DNA of 64,000 bases from Vitellaria paradoxa (lineage: Eukaryota; Streptophyta; Magnoliopsida; Ericales; Sapotaceae): contig CM034239.1 of assembly GCA_019916065.1 (NCBI GenBank), forward strand, positions 36,542,419 through 36,606,418, written 5' to 3'. Shown here piece after piece: positions 11,610-23,561 of this stretch. The position numbers were made by a program, and so were the translations under genes. The notes below the pieces were generated by a model that did not search any database, had not been told where the DNA came from, and worked only from the letters and a program-made list of their open reading frames with translations. How positions within the stretch are numbered: the stretch's first letter is position 1; every line of letters starts with the position of its first letter.

Positions 11610-11900
11610 TTCCCAATCAATTGGATTTCTTAATGGTTTACTTTATCAGATTATCAGCTGCAATCAAATTTCAAGCCATGGTCGAATTCCATATCTTTTC
11701 TTTTTGCAGGTTACGTTGGTCGAATTCGAACGAGCAAATAAGATGAGAAGGAAGGGAAGTGAGAGACACTGACCTGGCTTCCCGTTATCGGCTGCAATCA
11801 AATTTCAAGCGTTGGTCGAATTCGAACAAGCAGATAAGGGGGAGGGAGTGGGGAAGAACGCCGACCTGGGCCGTCGCTTCAGCTGTCGTTAACTCGAATT
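11610..11900 (-). promoter_or_regulatory. PPR gene upstream region with an internal duplication
   Basis: The segment upstream of the PPR start contains a direct repeat: GCTGCAATCAAATTTCAAGC followed by TGGTCGAATTC occurs near 11,658 and again near 11,791, and the word TTGGTCGAATTCGAAC occurs near 11,717 and 11,813. Spacing between copies is about 133 bp. This may be a duplicated promoter or 5' UTR segment; no TATA box stands out. Confidence 0.4.
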
Positions 11901-11904
11901 TGGC

Positions 11905-12790
11905 TTAAAATTTGTTTTGACTGATAAAAATATTTTAAGGAATATTTTTTAACTATTTCGGAAGTTCATATTATTAATTCAAAGCCTAAAAGGCAGATTA
12001 GAGGTAAAATGTTTTTCTTTTTTTTCATCGAATTGGCACAAAATTTACAATATTGATAAGAAACTTGTAGATGAATATTTTTTCATTCGGAATCCCAAAA
12101 TATCAATATGGGTTAAAAATAGGCTTAGAGATAAAAATGTCATTTTTTAGTTCTAGTTTAGGTAAGCCAAAAAATTTCTCAGCTATTAAAAAATATGTCA
12201 ATATATATTTTTAAACTTTCAAGAAGCTTAACATATTAATTTGAACAAAAATGAGATTAGGGGTAAAATGCTTATTTTATAGTTCGAGATTGGATCGAGC
12301 CATAATTTCCTTAACATGTCGGTAAATAAAATTTTAACTTTGTGTGTAGCTTAAAATATGATTTTAGGTTTAAATAAAAAAAAAAATAAGCCCAAGTATA
12401 AGAATGTCTTTTTATGGCTTGAGTTCGTATCGGGTGGAAATTTAATTGACTATTAAGAAATCTATAAATAAATATTTTTTAATTTTCTGGGAAACCTTAT
12501 AATATGCATTGAGCAAAAAATGAGCTTTAAGATAAAATGATTATTTTATGACTCGTGTTTAGATCAAACTAAAATTGACTCAATTATAAGAATTCGGACA
12601 AAAAGTTTAAGTGTAAAATTGTAGTTTTATACCTAGAGTTTAGATTGGGCCGAAATTTATTTAACTATTAAAAAATATATTAATAAATATTTTTTAATCT
12701 TCTGAAAAATTTGAAATACATATTTGAGACAAAAATAAATTTAAAGATATAAAGATTATATTACAAGTTCAAATTTGAATCAATTTGAAT
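11905..12790. repeat. Degenerate tandem array, period about 130 bp
   Basis: About seven diverged units follow one another. Each reads roughly: a G/C-containing opener such as ATTGGGCCGAAATTTA, then ACTATTAAAAAATAT, then AATATTTTTTAA, then TTTGA-CAAAAATGAG, then AGATAAAATGATTATTTTAT. Units begin near 11,908, 12,041, 12,170, 12,301, 12,437, 12,571 (short) and 12,651. The spacing and word order are visible by eye although identity is low. The array is non-coding and could be an old satellite-like expansion or the LTR of a decayed element. Confidence 0.55.
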
Positions 12791-14417
12791 GATGAATTAC
12801 CTAAGTGATAATTGGTATTCCCTCTTTAGAAAGATGAATAAAAATTAAGTAATAAATGGAATAATGATTCTAGGGGAATGGTCATTCATATTTTAGAAGT
12901 TGTATCAAACATAGTAATAAAATGGAAGCGTGGAATAATCATTCCATTCTATTGCATTTATTTCGACCAAATTGGAACTAATTTGTTTTAACTATAATAT
13001 TATAATTGTCACATCATGAGAATTCTATTTACTGTGAAGTTTTTTTTTTTTTTCGGTCCAATAGTATATTTTTATTTAGGCGAAATTGTGAGTCAAATCA
13101 TTTCACGTCGAGAATGTTAATGATACAAGTACACATGGTCAATATGGCAGGCACGCGTGGTATATGACTTGTGCACATTTTGTAGTTGTGTATTAGGGAT
13201 TCAAAGTAATAATTTAATTTTAATTTTTTTTGTAAAAGATTATTCATACGAAAAAATAAATAATTATTTCATTTAGCATGTAAATATTATTTTTTTGTAA
13301 TTAATTGTAGTTATTGGTTTTATTACTAATATGGTAATTATCTCACTCTTAATTACAACTTACATATTGAAAATAATTTTAAATTTGATATATGTTTAAT
13401 AAATAATTAGAATCATAAAAAAATTATGTTGTGTATATATTTTATAACCAATTTCTAGCATAAATAATGTGTATTTAAAAGTTAAAACAACAAACATATT
13501 TCTTTAATTTATTTCATTTTGATCTACATGCAGAAAACGATTGAATGCAATATGTTAGTATAAATGGTGTTTAGATATCCAAAAAGTATAAAAAAAAATT
13601 TTTAACTTTATTAATTTCTCTGATCAAATTTCGCCACATTTTACTTTTACACAAATTTTTATTTTTATTTTTTTAACAAACCAAACACTACCATAATTTA
13701 TATATATTTTTATCATTGTATGCATGATGAAAGAAAGATCATACTCCTAGTCTTGTAGTTTGAGACGAACGACATTGGAATATGGGAACTAATAAAATCA
13801 ATGAAAAAAACATATATACAAGATTGATTTAACATAGCAAATGTGAATCAGAGCATCCATCATTTGTCTCTTATTCCTATATAAAATAATATAAAGTACA
13901 TTAACATAAATAAATGGAACATCACACTCTAGTGACACCATCTAAGGCCTACACGGCCGGAATCTATATCATCATTATAATAATACAAGTCTCTATATTA
14001 TTTAGGACTTACACCTCATGTTGTACAAATAATAGTACAATAATCCAAATAAGAAAATAAATAAAATACTTGGTCAATTGTCAGTCTCAACTCAACTCTA
14101 AGTGACTGCTTGTTGGCCTTGTAGTTCACCTGTAATATAGAAGGTGTGAGCACTACCACCCAGTAGGTAGGATCGTGCAAGTGTGCATGGGTGTACATAA
14201 ATCAAGTACACAATATAAACACTCACAACAAATTCATTAAAGTATATATATATATATATATATCTATGCAAGTGTAACAGAATGGCCAATGCATTCTCTA
14301 ATATCCATCTATCCCTAAACTTATCTTAGGATGAGTGACATTTACTGTGTGACCTCTAATTACACTGTTTATGGTTACATCGAATGTCTATCTTAATATA
14401 TAATAAGTGGGAAATCA
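12791..14417. other. AT-rich intergenic DNA
   Basis: No gene is recognised. The stretch contains homopolymer runs and a (TA)n microsatellite near 14,245-14,262. Open frames in it are short and low in complexity. Confidence 0.4.
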
Positions 14418-16549
14418 TGTTACACCCCAAAAATGTAAGAATTAGGGGAATTGTATTACACACCCTGGCTTTTAGTCAAACATCTACTCATCTCAAGCAG
14501 GATCTACCTTTTGTTTGAAGAAATAATCTTAATATATCATGTTAAGATTAATGTTCTAAGTCCAATGATTAATCTCTATCCATATATATTGACTAAGGAT
14601 CATCCATTATATATTTTCAAAATTCTTGTTTTATTATCCTTCTTGAGATCGTGGATCCTGTCTATATATACTAATTAGTGTCCCTGTCACATCCCTATTT
14701 TAGTATACATTTAATCCCTTAAATAGGGTGGACATTACCAAATTTCCTATCTAAAAATATAAAATAGCCACATTTACTCAACATGTAAAGTTTAAAATAA
14801 AGGGACAAACAGAAATTTTTCATAAAACTCCAACGTACATAAACTTACAACCCATAAAACTCAATTAACCCAATATTAGTCTGACACCATTCTAACCTTA
14901 AACTGCTTCTACAAACCTTAAACACCAAATTAAAAGATAAGATAAACAATTCAGGTTCTCCTCTAATCACTCGCAGCCACTTCTAAATTCAACCTGAAAT
15001 GTGTAAATTTGGGTGTGAGTGTCACACATTCAGTGGGGTATTACACTTAAAATAAAAGATAATAAATATGCACCAAAAAAATGGGGTATTACACTTAAAA
15101 TAAAAGATAATAAATATGCACCAAAAAAATATATTTACAGCAATTATATCAATAACTATCCCATAACTAACTCATCTTTAATTTAATTATGCCACATCTA
15201 ATAAAAAAAAATCTCAATACACAATTTATCATTACTTGGCCCTAATTGGCCATATCATAGCACATTTGCATAATAAATAATTTAATTGATAATGTAACAC
15301 ACATTTGGCCCCATTTGGCCCATAAGTTGAGCGCTCAACGGTAGACAGTGGCTTTAATTTAGCTTGTTCCATTAGCCCCATCTAGCTATATTATTATTAT
15401 TTTTTCCGGCCCTATCTGGCCGCATATTATTAATTTCTAGCCCTATTTGGTCTGGTCCCATCTGACCATAATGCAAGTGTAATGCACGCAACTCATGCTG
15501 ATATGCAACAATGTATTATTATTATTTTCTTTTCACAAAAATATATTATTTCTCAAATTTATTATCTCACAAATAATCACGATTCTCCACTAACATACAA
15601 TAATTTATAAATAGCAAGCAGAATTTAGCAACATGAATGTTTGGTAATAAATAAATAAAATTTAGCTATTCATATTTAATAACTTTTGTTTTTAAGTTTA
15701 ATGCGCCCACTTGGACAGTAGATATTCTGAGAAAGTCAATTTACTGAGGGGGTAGCTGCTGATTATCCTTGGGTTCTAATAATTTTTATGTCACGCCCCA
15801 GATTTTCATAACCGAATGCCTAGGGGTGACTTGGGATTTATTTGTTGGGTATAAAAATAAAATGATAATAACACGCTGTCACACCCCAGAATTTTCCTCC
15901 AAACTGGGGTTGACCCGCAAGAAAAATTTAAGATATTTAAAATCCCTTGTTTATCTCAAACAATATTTATAAGTCATTGGACTGAATCATTTGATGGGAT
16001 TCAACTACAAGGCACAAAATAAAGATAGAGAAGAATATTACAGAGCCATCTAAGTGTCCTAACCACGCGATTAACATTACATACCAAATAAAAGCAAATT
16101 AGGTCTAAGCTTACTAATTACAATCATCCAACAATTATTACAGACCACAAAAATAAAGCCCTCCAGCTCTATGCAGGAAAGAAGAAAAAAAATAGATAAC
16201 TCTTCTGATGGAATATTTAAGAGAAATTAATTTCTTTCCAGTTCATCTTCAGTATCCCTGTACTTAATATCCTGAAAAAAATATTCCCATAAGGGGTGAG
16301 CTACCAAAGCCTAGTAATCAGAATCTTCTAGGTGCCTATATGCAGTGGTTGTAATGCTACACTGTATTAAGTGACCCACTATAGTGAATGTGTTTAGGTG
16401 GCATACTGTTTATGCAACAATTACTTCAATATATCTCAACTGAATGATGTAAATTATACTTACAACAGTTCGATGAAACCGTCACCGTAACTACTATTTT
16501 ACTTACATGTAAAAATAGTTAAATATTGATGTGTGTACCATAATGAAGT

Positions 16550-16625
16550 CTGTGTCGCAGTGGTAGGGATCTCAAATTCAGATCTTCAAGGTTTCGGGAT
16601 CAAACCCCGTAGTGATATAGGTTTC
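16550..16625 (+). mobile_element. tRNA-derived SINE-like head 1
   Basis: An A-box-like GTCGCAGTGGTAGGG (16,554-16,568) is followed 29 bases later by a B-box-like GGGATCAAACCCC (about 16,596-16,608). Stem-like complementarity in TTTCGGG ... CCCCGTA supports a T-arm. There is no anticodon arm I can fold with confidence, and no acceptor stem closes, so this is not a working tRNA. It is followed by a (TA)n tract, as plant SINEs or their targets often have. Confidence 0.45.
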
Positions 16626-17369
16626 ATATATATATATATATATATATTTATAAAATATTCATCAAGAGGAACTAAATATAATTAAATAATTCCAACACAT
16701 CATTCATACATAAGCAAGAGAGGTTGCCAATCATAGTAAAATTTGGTAAAGGAGTTTAATCTAAATCCTCATAAGATAATCATACTCCTATCCTCTTCTA
16801 TCCCCAGCCTTGGGAACCAGTGACTTTACGGGCTTAGCATCCAATGCATACCGACGGTGTCACCCACCAAAAACCTAGCCATCGCGACCGGTTACCTGAC
16901 TGGTCAGGTCAGAAGGGAGCATCTCCCAAATAAAATGTATATGTTCCCATCTCCATCTAAAAGGCCATTTCTACCCACCCATCACCCCATTGCCAAAAAT
17001 AACTTTAGCACCGAGTGTCTTAATTTCTTCTCACCCTTTACATTCCCAAGGGTACCTTGTATGGAAATAAGATATTTTTAATAACAACTGGCAATGTTCC
17101 CGGTCGATGAATCAAAAGTGGGATTATTCAGCAGTATATTTTTAAATACTTTATCTAAATCCATAATTTAATAATAATTCTCAATAAATCAAGGATTTAA
17201 CATAGTCACCAATATCATTATCACAAAGGTAGGTATTACATGTAAATTAACAAGTAGCAAGTAGAAAAAATAATTTAGAATTCGAATTAGTATTCTAGTT
17301 AATTACTTTGATAAGTTTTTCGTACTACCTTTGATAAGAATAAAATTATTTCTAATGGTATATTAATTA

Positions 17370-17475
17370 AGCCGAGGTTGGCAGCTTAGTGGGTGGGCGG
17401 GCGACCCTAATTGCGATTTGAAGTCGCAAGTTCGAACCTCATTGGCTGCGATCTCGGTTTTTGCCTCTTTCACCT
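17370..17475 (+). mobile_element. tRNA-derived SINE-like head 2
   Basis: An A-box-like TTGGCAGCTTAGTGGGTGG (near 17,378) precedes a B-box GTTCGAACCTC at 17,430-17,440. The TTGCGATTTGAAGTCGCAA hairpin between them gives an anticodon-like arm. The stretch starts GCCGAGG and ends CTCGG, so the outer ends can pair. It sits inside the nested LTR-type block. A decayed SINE or tRNA-like LTR module is likely; a functional tRNA is not supported because spacing between the boxes is too long. Confidence 0.45.
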
Positions 17476-20274
17476 TTTTATTTTATTATTTTATGGAATA
17501 TAAAGATAATAAATAACTCTTTGGACTTATATTTAATTTTAGAAAAAATTTGATAAGTATGGTACATCACTTGAATAATTAAGTCAAAGTGAGATTACAA
17601 AACTAATAGATTCCATCCTTTAGATTTGGTAGGAGAATAATATTATTCAAAATAATTTGAATAAATTTTCACTCATTATCTTATTTATAACCAAACCCTT
17701 ATCATAGGTTTTCGGCTTCAAGATATCCATAAATGTCCATAGAATTCCAATGTTTAGGAAGGTATTAAATAAATTTCATTAAATTCATTAATCATAAAAA
17801 TATAGTTATATAACTTACTAGGTTGACAAAATAATGCCTAAAAGAATTAATCAAATTCAATTAAGGAAGACCAAATGAGAAAAGAACAAGTCCATTGTTT
17901 CTTTTGGGCATTTTATCAAATACTAAGCATTTTAGTTTGAATAAGTCATCCAACTATCCATGATGAAACTGATTATCTAAGTCAATTATCATAAATATTA
18001 GAGTGTCAAATAATACATAATATCTAGTTTAAAATAATTTCATATCAATAGAAATTATTAACATGACAATAACTAATAGAAGGTAATTGGAAATTTAAAT
18101 AAATCTTTAAACATAATATTCAAAAAAAATCCAAACAAGCATCAATTAAAGGCTAAGCAGAAATAGCAGTTTAAAAGAAAATTTATATAAAATAGAGTAG
18201 AACTCCAATATTTATAAACTTTACATCTGTAGAAACTAGACTTCAAGACCTACAACTTTCATGTTTTACACTTTTTAAAATTTTAAAGTCTAAAGGTACA
18301 AAAACAGCATTGAATTCAGTTTGTTTAGAAAATATAGTTTTACATGTGCTCAGTATTTTGGGCATAACTTTTGACTGACAAATCAGATTGATGCAAATAT
18401 TTTTGAGTTAGAAAGAAAACTTAAAGGGCTACAACTTTTATGTTTTAGCCGAAGCCTAATTCTACCATTTTAGGGGCCAAGAACACATCAGAAGTTACAA
18501 ACAGTGAACTGTCAGCATATTGGGCTACATCAGTCAAAGTTTCGGCTTCCCTACCCCCAATATACGAGTATTATATTTTTATCACAATCAAATTTAATAC
18601 TTTAAACCCAGAAAAATGCTTTAGCTTCAAAATTGAAGGCATCAAATATATTTTAGGAGGTTCGTCATCCTACCTCAATGAAGATATTGGTGACCAAGCC
18701 TGTGAAGGAAAAAGGAGTTGAGCTATGAACACCACCCAAATAGGAAAATTTCCAAGCCTTTCTTCTTCCTCCAAACAACACCAAATGTCCAATCACACTT
18801 GATAAAAAATATATTTTTTTTCTCTCTTATTGTTTTTCTTCTCTTTGAAGGCACATAATTAATAAGAATCATGGGAGTATAGAGAAAGTTATTGGTGGAG
18901 AAATTAACCTCCACTTCACATGCTTCAAAACAACTAAGGTAAGATCATGCATATACAATAGGTAGCATGATCCAAGAATCATGCTTGCTTTTTGACTATC
19001 TAAACATATAATCTAAGAAAGGTGATGGAGGATGGATGAAGATGGGTTGCATGATCCGGGAATCATGCTAGCTTTTTGACAATTTAAACAAATTATTTAA
19101 AAGATGCTTTAAGTGTTTAAATCATGCTAGCTAAGTAATTTGGAAGAATACTTTAAAGTCATCAATGTAGAGTCTTCTTTTTGACTAATTAGCCACCTAA
19201 TTTGAGAGATTGTGAGAGATGTATGGAAGATGGAAAATGAAGTTGTCGAGAAATAATTTAAAGCTACTATTCATGAGTCAACTCAATGAGTGATAAAGTG
19301 AGTTGAAGTGAGTTGAGGTGAGTCAAAGAAAAGGGTTGACCCATGGGTTAATGGACTTGGGTTGAACCAATTAGGTAATTGGGTTAGGAATTGTTTGGAT
19401 AAAAGTTTAGAAATTCTACCTTAAACTCCCACATAGGGTGAAATTAAATCTGAAAATCTTTCTAACTAATTTTATCATTCCAAAAATTTTCAAATACTCA
19501 ATTTCCTAGATTTTTACTATAATAAATATCACCACCACATTTAAGCAAATTAATTAAAAAAAAATTTAGGTTATTACATTTTAGTCCAATAAAATATATA
19601 AATCAAACATTGAATAGTTAAAATATAACCAAAAATTAATTACTAATGTAAATTTAATAAATAAAACATCGCCATCATAGCCCCCACATATTACATTTAT
19701 CTAACCCAAAAGAAAAAAATATAAAAAAAAATTGATTTTAATTTAGCAAAATAACTTACCTCAATTCTCCCGCCAAAATTCCCTAAAATTTCCTTCTTCT
19801 TTGTCCCTTACTTTTCTCCCTCTCTCTTTTTTTTCTCCTTCCTCTGCACGGGTTCCTCTCTGCCAGCTCCCTTGTCCGTTTTCCTTCCAACATTATGCAA
19901 GTATATATATATATATATATAGAGGCACCCACGGCCGGTTGGCCAAGTGCACCCCCCATTTTCCATCCTCATTTTCTTTTTTTTTTTTTTTCTATTCTCT
20001 TGGTCACCAACTTGGGCACGTGGCCCTACCAAGCCTCCCATCATCATTCCTCCAATAATAGCCATGTGGCTATATATATAATATTTATCCCTTTAGTTTA
20101 ATTAATATATATCTACTAATATATATACATACAAATGTGTATTCATAATTTAATTTATCTATTACTAATTATAATTATATAAATCTTATAATAATATGAA
20201 ATTAAAATTTCTAAGCATAGAAATTAAATTAGTAAAGATAAAGTTAAAAAAAAAATTCAAGATGTCATGTGATT

Positions 20275-21340
20275 AAACCTCGAGAACACCGTAGCACCTT
20301 GCAATTGGTCAAATAAATCGTCAATCCTGGGTAATGGATACTTATTCTTTACCGTTACTTGATTCAGTTGATGGTAATCGATACATAACCTCATGGTACC
20401 ATCTTTCTTTTTCACAAACAAAATGGGATCTCCCCATGGAGACACACTAGGCTGAATAAAACCTTTATCTAATAAATCTTGTAATTGAACTTTCAATTCT
20501 TTCAAGTCAATAGGTGCCATTCTATAAGGTGCAATTGAAATTGGTGTAGTCCTGAGTAACAACTCAATAGTAAATTCAACATCTCTATCTAGGATCACTC
20601 CTGGAAACTCATCAGGAAACACATCAGGGTACTCACACACAATTGGTAGATCATTAACCTTAGTCTCATAATTGGTAGATCATTAATCTTAGTCTCAGGC
20701 TTTTTAACATCTACCACATAAGCAATGATTCCTCGACATCCTTTGTTCAACAACTTCCTAGCTTTTAATCCTAATATCAAGCAGTTAGGCAACACCCTAT
20801 AGTCACCACGAAACACTAAATCCGGTTCTCCTGGGACCCTAAACATCACTTCCTTGGCAAAGCAGTCAATAGAAGCATGGTATATTAAGAACCAGTCCAT
20901 ACCCAAAATAATGTCAAAGTCACGTATGTCCAAGGGTATCAAATCAACAACTAGATCCTTGTCAGCTATCCGTATCACACAATTTCTATATACATCTCAT
21001 GCTAACATTATATCACCAGTAGGCGTAGCTATAGCCAACATAGAATCTAACTGGGAGAGTGGTTGATCTAAATGCATGCAGAATGCTCAGGATATAAAAG
21101 AATGGGTAGAACTAGAATCTATCAGTGCATGAGCAAGCTTGCCAGTAACAAAAAGCATACCTGTAACAACATCAGGAGTTGCCTGAGCATCCTGACGAGT
21201 CATAACATAGACCCAGGCCTGTAAATGAGATCCCCTGGTCGCTTCTCTACCTCTCTGTGTAGCTACTGAGAAAGCCTTGCTACCACTAACTGCACTAGCC
21301 ACAGAGGTTGCTGGAGTTGATAAGGTAGGACAATTCCTAG
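20275..21340 (-). pseudogene. Chromovirus protease and truncated reverse transcriptase
   Basis: Reading leftwards on the minus strand, the protease region has ALIDSSSTHSFIS, where active copies have D-S-G-A/S; the Gly is lost. Next come ILGMDWFLIYHASIDC and the linker, then the RT opening [36 protein letters not shown] and [17 protein letters not shown], up to [13 protein letters not shown] near 20,280. There the reading runs straight into the LTR. The YVDD active site, RNase H and integrase are absent. A 29-bp tandem duplication (20,641-20,669 and 20,670-20,698) shifts the frame between protease and RT. Confidence 0.88.
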
Positions 21341-22391
21341 AAATATGCCCCTCTTAACCACATTGAAAGCAAGTAAAGGGCCGCGGAACAGTACAGTCAC
21401 TGGCATAATATCCTGTGGCCTCACACCTATAGTAGACCACATTTTTTAGTCTTTCTCCAGCATCTACCCCCCGTGAACCCGATAGTGTCTGCCTGGAACT
21501 CTGTTCTCGAGTCCTACCATAACTGACACTCCTATTTCCCCTTGATTGACCCGAACCTCTATAATTCTGGGGATATTGACTTTTTTGTTTGGAAGATTCA
21601 CCTTCTATCCTCCGAGAAGTGGACAAGTCAAATCTAGCCTTTTTGGATTGTTTTTGCCTTCCAATTACCTCCTAGACATCTTTTTCCACAATCTTTGCCT
21701 TATTTACCAAATCTCCATAACTTCTCATCTCAAAAGCAGAAATTTGGGACCTAATAGAAAGTTCTAATCCCTGCTAGAATCGTTGACATTTTGCATCTTC
21801 TGTTTGCACCAACTTCGGAGCAAATCTAGATAAGGCAGTAAATTGAGCCTCATACTCTGCAACAGACATCTTTCCTTGCCGTAAGGTAATAAATTCCTAT
21901 TCTTTTTCATGCTTATACAACTGAGGAAAATACTTGTCATTGAAGGCATCACTAAATTGCTTCCAAGTCATTGCAACAGCTGACAATCTTCTAGTAGCTT
22001 CCCACCAAAGTCTAGCTTGATCTTTTAACATAAATGTTGCTAGAATGATTTTGTCCTCATCAGAAATTTTCATTACTTCAAAAATTACTTCCATGCTCTT
22101 TAACCAATCTTCAACTTCCAAAGGGTTGACAGTGCTAGAGAAAGATGTGGGTCCTAGCTTAAGAAATTGTTCATAAATAGTACCATGAGCCTCTGGCCTG
22201 ACCCTCTGTCCTGTCTGAAGTTCTACTAATCTAGCTACAACCTGAAGTGCCCTTTACATAGGATCCGACTGATTCTGTACTACAGGCTGATCCCCTTGAT
22301 CTCCTGGTTGCCCTACAGCCTCCACTAGTGGTGGGACCTGACCAACTGAGCCTTTTCCTTCCATTTCCTCAAGATTGTGTTCAATATCCAT
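21341..22391 (-). pseudogene. Chromovirus gag with CCHC knuckle, stops present
   Basis: Minus-strand gag from MDIEHNLEEMEGKGSVG (ATG 22,391). It contains the capsid pattern VEDWLKSMEVIFEVM, LKDQARLWWEATRR, WKQFSDAFNDKYFP, LRQGKMSVAEYEAQFTALSR and LELSIRSQISAFEMRSYGDL, then a basic, Ser/Arg/Gln-rich region. Two cysteine motifs close it: a decayed YRCEATGYYASDC and a zinc knuckle CFQCG*EGHISRNC. Stop codons interrupt at several points, so the copy is non-functional. Confidence 0.88.
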
Positions 22392-23546
22392 ATTTTATCT
22401 AACATTAAATTCACGGTGAGGTGCAAAATATACTTTCATCACATTTATAATTTCATGTCCTTAGTATTTAACTCAATAGATATATATTGGAAGTAACCAC
22501 ACATTTGGGTAATATTGTGAATTTTCATTACTATTATCTGAACAGCTTAGAAAAATATTTCTACATTTACATAACATCCTAACTATACGCAAAATGTTAG
22601 TCTATCCCTACGATGGGATATATATCTGTCATCGGTTGGTGATTTCCAAAACTATACACAAACCAGTATTGTATGATATCATTCTCAAAACTATATACAA
22701 CTATCACTTATCATCCCCAAAATTATGTACAACTACTGCCCAGTTTCTATGCAATGGCAGAGCCCCCATCAATATCTCTATCTGACTCCCCAGTTAAGTC
22801 AATGAAGATAGGCTCCTCTAGGTCCTCTTCCAGATCTTCATCAAAAGAACCCCCATTAGTGTTGTCATCCGACTCTCCAGTAAAGTCAATAACAATAGGC
22901 TCCTCATGGTCTTCTTCCGACCCCTCTCCTAGGTCCTCTTCAGGTACTGAATCTACTACTAGCTCAGGAGTAGGTAGGGGAGCTAAGGTGAATGGCAGTT
23001 GGGTTGGGTCGGGCTATGCAGGCTCTCTAATTACTGGCTGATATACTAAAGCCCCTTCCTGTACCATTGCATGAACTAACCCTGAAAAAGCCTGTGGGGT
23101 GTCTAGTAGATGTAGCTGTCACTCTGCCGCTAGTAATTCTAACACTGCTTTTTCCCATGTAATCATATTCTGAGTGTGTCTCGTCCTTTGTGCCCAAAAC
23201 CCTACAGTATCTAGAATATTTTGTCGAGCTAGCTCTCGAGCCCTTATTTGGATGAAATGTTGTTCTTCTATATTAAGGTTATCTAAGGTCTCTTGATGTG
23301 CTAGTATCCACTGGGACCACCACATCCATGGATTTGCCATCTACCCTACCTTATGCTGTAAACATTAATAAAAGTCTAATCAGTGCCCATAACAACCTAT
23401 CTCCTTAGGAAATAAAATATAAAACAATTAACTTATTTTCCCATGCAAATAAACATCACGCTGCAATTACCTAACCTTAGGACACTTTTTCTATAGTTGG
23501 CTGCAAGTATTTGACACTAACAAGTCTACCGAACCTTCTAACCTAG
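22392..23546 (-). other. 5' leader of the chromovirus
   Basis: This lies between the primer site and gag. It includes minus-strand coding-like remnants (for example NPWMWWSQWILAHQE near 23,330) of unknown role. I assign no protein to it. Confidence 0.45.
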
Positions 23547-23558
23547 GCTCTGATACTA
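23547..23558 (-). promoter_or_regulatory. Primer binding site, initiator Met-tRNA type
   Basis: The minus strand reads TAGTATCAGAGC a few bases beyond the inner LTR edge. The consensus for initiator-Met-tRNA priming is TGGTATCAGAGC, so one base differs. Confidence 0.8.
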
Positions 23559-23561
23559 ACT

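Larger units (their letters stand above)
15789..19578 (-). mobile_element. Nested 3,790-bp LTR-type insert (probable solo LTR)
   Basis: The block begins TGTCACGCCCC and ends GGTTATTACA, so it has TG...CA termini. It is bordered on both sides by TTTTA (15,784-15,788 and 19,579-19,583). The undisturbed sister LTR at 24,601-24,612 carries the empty site with one copy of TTTTA, which proves insertion. No gag or pol ORF is present, and the two ends are not direct copies of each other, so a large solo LTR is the simplest reading. On the minus strand it would start TGTAATAACC and end GGGGCGTGACA, a pattern known from Tekay-type LTRs. It contains two tRNA-like segments (see 16,550 and 17,370) and a direct repeat around ATGATCC.GGAATCATGCT near 18,967 and 19,049. 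Confidence 0.85.
14685..20269 (-). repeat. 3' LTR of the chromovirus, split by a nested element
   Basis: Sequence 14,685-15,788 plus 19,584-20,269 corresponds to the intact LTR at 23,562-25,284. Differences include a 48-bp tandem duplication present only here (15,034-15,081 and 15,082-15,129, word TGGGGTATTACACTTAAAAT) and loss of the terminal TG (CA on the plus strand) at the inner edge. That loss agrees with a deletion that ran into the first two bases of the LTR. Confidence 0.88.

Noticed and set aside
17370..17475. Functional tRNA gene
   Set aside because: The A and B boxes are present, but the spacing is too long and no standard cloverleaf with closed acceptor stem forms; a tRNA-derived repeat is more likely.
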